Source of the DNA: Sugiyamaella lignohabitans
Taxonomy: Eukaryota > Ascomycota > Dipodascomycetes > Dipodascales > Trichomonascaceae
Length of the DNA: 64,000 nt
Assembly (NCBI RefSeq): GCF_001640025.1
Contig: NC_031672.1
Span: 372,001 to 436,000, forward strand
Direction of reading: 5' to 3'
Part shown: positions 61,916-64,000 of the stretch, piece after piece
Numbering within the stretch: the stretch's first letter is position 1
How the letters are laid out: each line of letters starts with the position of its first letter
Notes under the pieces: generated by a model
Seen by the model: the letters and a program-made list of their open reading frames with translations, nothing else
Database searches by the model: none
What the model was told of the DNA's origin: nothing
Made by a program: the position numbers and the translations under genes

Positions 61916-64000
61916 ATGTCATTGAAGACGGCCGAGGAGGTAACAAGGTTTCTAAGATCTAAAAATGAATCCTTACCAAAACTTTTGGAGGTAGCATTTT
62001 CCCTTCGCAATGGAGATTTACCTGTATATCTACCGCAGAAAGATGTTGTACTACTAGATTGGCTCCTTGAGAAATTATCGGCAAATAATGGCACAGCTTG
62101 GAGGTTGGAGAGTGGCTCATGGGTTCTCTATAAGTCCATCTGGGAGGGTTTGCAACAAAATAATAAAACCGAAGCAAGAAGCCGGGCATTTAAAAATCAC
62201 AACTTTGCATCTATTCTAGTAAACTCATTGAGAGACATTGCTGAGTCCCCTAGCTCAATTATCTCTGTTTTTCCTTCATTGAGTGATAGTCTTGGCTCCG
62301 TACTTTCAGCAACAAGGGATGGTCATAATGTGGTGATCTTGACAAGATCTGGTCCACAAGGAGGTGAAGTAAATACGATATCTCAACAACTAATATTGGA
62401 GTATATGAATTGTGTGTTAGCTTGCACAAAGAGTGAAGAAATCGAAATTTTGTCACCCTTTTCAAAAGAGCTTCTTCGTACTCTAGATCAAGTTTTGGTT
62501 AGAGGCTTAAAATTCTCATCCAAGTCATCAAATTCCAATGGGGTCAGCATATTTTCGAGAATCATAATTCTTCTTTCCACTATCTCAGACCAATCTATTA
62601 TTTATTTTATTCACAAATTACTGGCATCATTATTTTCATCAGACTCCTCAGAACTCCCATCAATCAAAAGTTCTATTTCTGAGGCTATTAAGTTATTAGA
62701 AACAAGGCATCAATCATCTGATATCCTTACTATTGGATTAGGAAAACTATACAATGCAATGCTCAGTGCACCAAATGGCAAAATGTTGTCAAACAAATAT
62801 TTCGATGAGCTCATCACGGAACACCCCCTGTCATCAACAGTTTTGTTACAGACTGCTCTTGACAGAAATATCAAAATAGAGCAGAGTACTATTCGAAAAA
62901 TTCTTGATAAACAGCTTCTTGACACCTCTAACACGGACTGGACTATTGTAAAGTTTGTTCTTGAAATTGACGGTCAAGTTGTTCTCCAATCTGAGGTATC
63001 GACTAAGCTTTTTGAAAGTATTAATACAGCTGAGTCTAATGATTCGCTAGAAGCTATCGCAGCTTTATTAGTGAAATCATATTCGCAGCCTCGTGACATG
63101 CCTGACTTCTTTGTCAAATGGAGAACCACCCTTATAGAGCAATCGCCTACCTGGCGTAGTGAACAGGTTGTCAAGCAGGTGACCAGCAATCTAACAGGCT
63201 TGTCAGTGCATCAGATCAGCTCTTTGATTAATGGTTTCTTAGAAGGACCGAGTGGATCTGAACTGCCTGTTAAGAAATCTAAGAAACGAAAGCTGGAAAA
63301 GTCGATAGACGAGTCTGTTATGCCTCTGGCAGTGCTTGTGAATAGTTTGTCTCCTGAGAAAGTACCCCGTGTTAAGGAGTCGCTGATGAAAATCTTGGAC
63401 ACTGAATCATTAGATATCTCGAAGGTCAAATATTTAATCATGTCTCTAAGTCCTGACTTTGTAAGTTCCGCGATGGTGAGCACCGAGTTTTCCAAGCACA
63501 ACTGGCTAGACTATTTTTCAAGTGTTTTCAGAGTTGCGGAGATTCACCAAGTGAAAGAATTTTCAAAGGTAGTGAATGACCTGTTTGAATTTTTAAAACG
63601 AAATAAAAACAAACAGGTACCCACTTTCCTTTCGGAAATAACGTCTCGGTGGCTTTTTTTGGTCAACCAATCCTTTGACGAGTCTCATATTACTCAACTA
63701 GTTGAACTATATTTGGACAACTCTGCAAATTTGCTGGGCCTTGCTAGCAACCCCTATTTATATGAACAACCAAGAATTATCAATACTCTGATTTTGGCGG
63801 TTAGTCGAGACCTTGAATCAAAAGCTCCACGGTTGCAAGCTGTACTACCTGCCCTGGTTCTCTTCCCTATTGATGTTTTTACAAAGGGTCACCGCCAGGA
63901 TCTTTTAGACTCACTGCTTACTTTGGATAAGGAACTGGACATTGAAGATTGTATCGCTCTTAGGAAGTGTCTTCGTTTGTTATTAGCAAGACCCACCTTT
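61916..64000 (+). CDS. URB2: URB2/NPA2-like ribosome-biogenesis protein, 5' part
   Basis: An open frame of 695 codons from ATG 61916 runs off the window end, so the protein is partial. The N-terminus (MSLKTAEEVTRFLRSKNESL, then DLPVYLPQKDVVLLDWLLEKL) has the pattern of fungal Urb2/Npa2, in which a short helical segment is followed by a strand ending in the phrase for flanking helices. The remainder is alpha-helical, Leu-rich solenoid sequence with one basic patch (KKSKKRKLEKS, near residue 453) suited to a nuclear/nucleolar signal. Urb2 acts in early 60S pre-ribosomes and in 27S pre-rRNA processing. Large helical proteins are hard to name by eye, so the assignment is tentative, but the gene itself is clear. 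Confidence 0.75.
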   Translation, partial: MSLKTAEEVTRFLRSKNESLPKLLEVAFSLRNGDLPVYLPQKDVVLLDWLLEKLSANNGTAWRLESGSWVLYKSIWEGLQQNNKTEARSRAFKNHNFASILVNSLRDIAESPSSIISVFPSLSDSLGSVLSATRDGHNVVILTRSGPQGGEVNTISQQLILEYMNCVLACTKSEEIEILSPFSKELLRTLDQVLVRGLKFSSKSSNSNGVSIFSRIIILLSTISDQSIIYFIHKLLASLFSSDSSELPSIKSSISEAIKLLETRHQSSDILTIGLGKLYNAMLSAPNGKMLSNKYFDELITEHPLSSTVLLQTALDRNIKIEQSTIRKILDKQLLDTSNTDWTIVKFVLEIDGQVVLQSEVSTKLFESINTAESNDSLEAIAALLVKSYSQPRDMPDFFVKWRTTLIEQSPTWRSEQVVKQVTSNLTGLSVHQISSLINGFLEGPSGSELPVKKSKKRKLEKSIDESVMPLAVLVNSLSPEKVPRVKESLMKILDTESLDISKVKYLIMSLSPDFVSSAMVSTEFSKHNWLDYFSSVFRVAEIHQVKEFSKVVNDLFEFLKRNKNKQVPTFLSEITSRWLFLVNQSFDESHITQLVELYLDNSANLLGLASNPYLYEQPRIINTLILAVSRDLESKAPRLQAVLPALVLFPIDVFTKGHRQDLLDSLLTLDKELDIEDCIALRKCLRLLLARPTF

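Overview
This looks like a nuclear chromosome segment of an early-diverging budding yeast (Saccharomycotina), most likely from the Trichomonascaceae/Dipodascaceae side of the tree. Support: mostly single-exon genes with yeast-type products (SSO syntaxin, PGI1, KSP1, ATG33, ZAP1, VPS26, STR2, ASI, MEP2, OCH1, MOG1). The few introns are short, usually near the start codon, with NACTAAC-like branch points. CTG falls at hydrophobic positions of MEP2, which argues for the standard code. Several genes are absent from Saccharomyces cerevisiae: an O-GlcNAc-transferase-like GT41 protein, a GT69 mannosyltransferase, a copper amine oxidase and a possible AF4/AFF-like elongation scaffold. Species assignment is inference.

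Layout. 0.4-6 kb: SSO-type syntaxin with a 5' intron, then a PIP-kinase-like protein that seems catalytically dead. 9.2-15.4 kb: PGI1, an unrecognised spliced, probably mitochondrial gene, and KSP1. 15.4-20.8 kb: a large gene-poor gap. 20.8-28.3 kb: ATG33-like, GT41, and an unrecognised acidic-tailed spliced gene. 29.5-44.4 kb: the dense part, with ZAP1, VPS26, AFF-like, STR2, formamidase, ASI-type RING protein and GT69. 44.4-48.4 kb: gap. 48.4-52.1 kb: MEP2 ammonium permease and amine oxidase, tail to tail, both with GATAAG sites upstream (a nitrogen-scavenging pair). 53.3-64 kb: GT34, a small new spliced gene, a GIG1-like spliced gene, OCH1, MOG1, a PIP-like-motif protein, and the 5' part of a URB2-like gene cut by the window end.

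The most striking content is not a gene. About 35 GC-rich foldback modules lie in the first 50 kb. The intact form is a single element of about 138 bp: two inverted arms of about 57 bp, each opening with TGCCTCCGGCGGCTGGGG, joined by an asymmetric linker close to GTTCCGTCGACGGTCCCAGC. Each arm ends in a tip hairpin. Twelve two-arm copies carry exactly one CTCGAG-type tip plus one tip of another kind (GCAGGAG, GCGAGC or GCGGAG type). Solo arms are also common. Stems are conserved, loops vary, and several stem changes are compensated on the other side. Thirteen of the sixteen genes whose 3' ends lie in the first 50 kb have a copy within about 160 bp of the stop codon, and one arm sits in the SSO intron. 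None was seen after 49,971, although gene density there is similar. No tRNA, rRNA, LTR element or CRISPR array was recognised.
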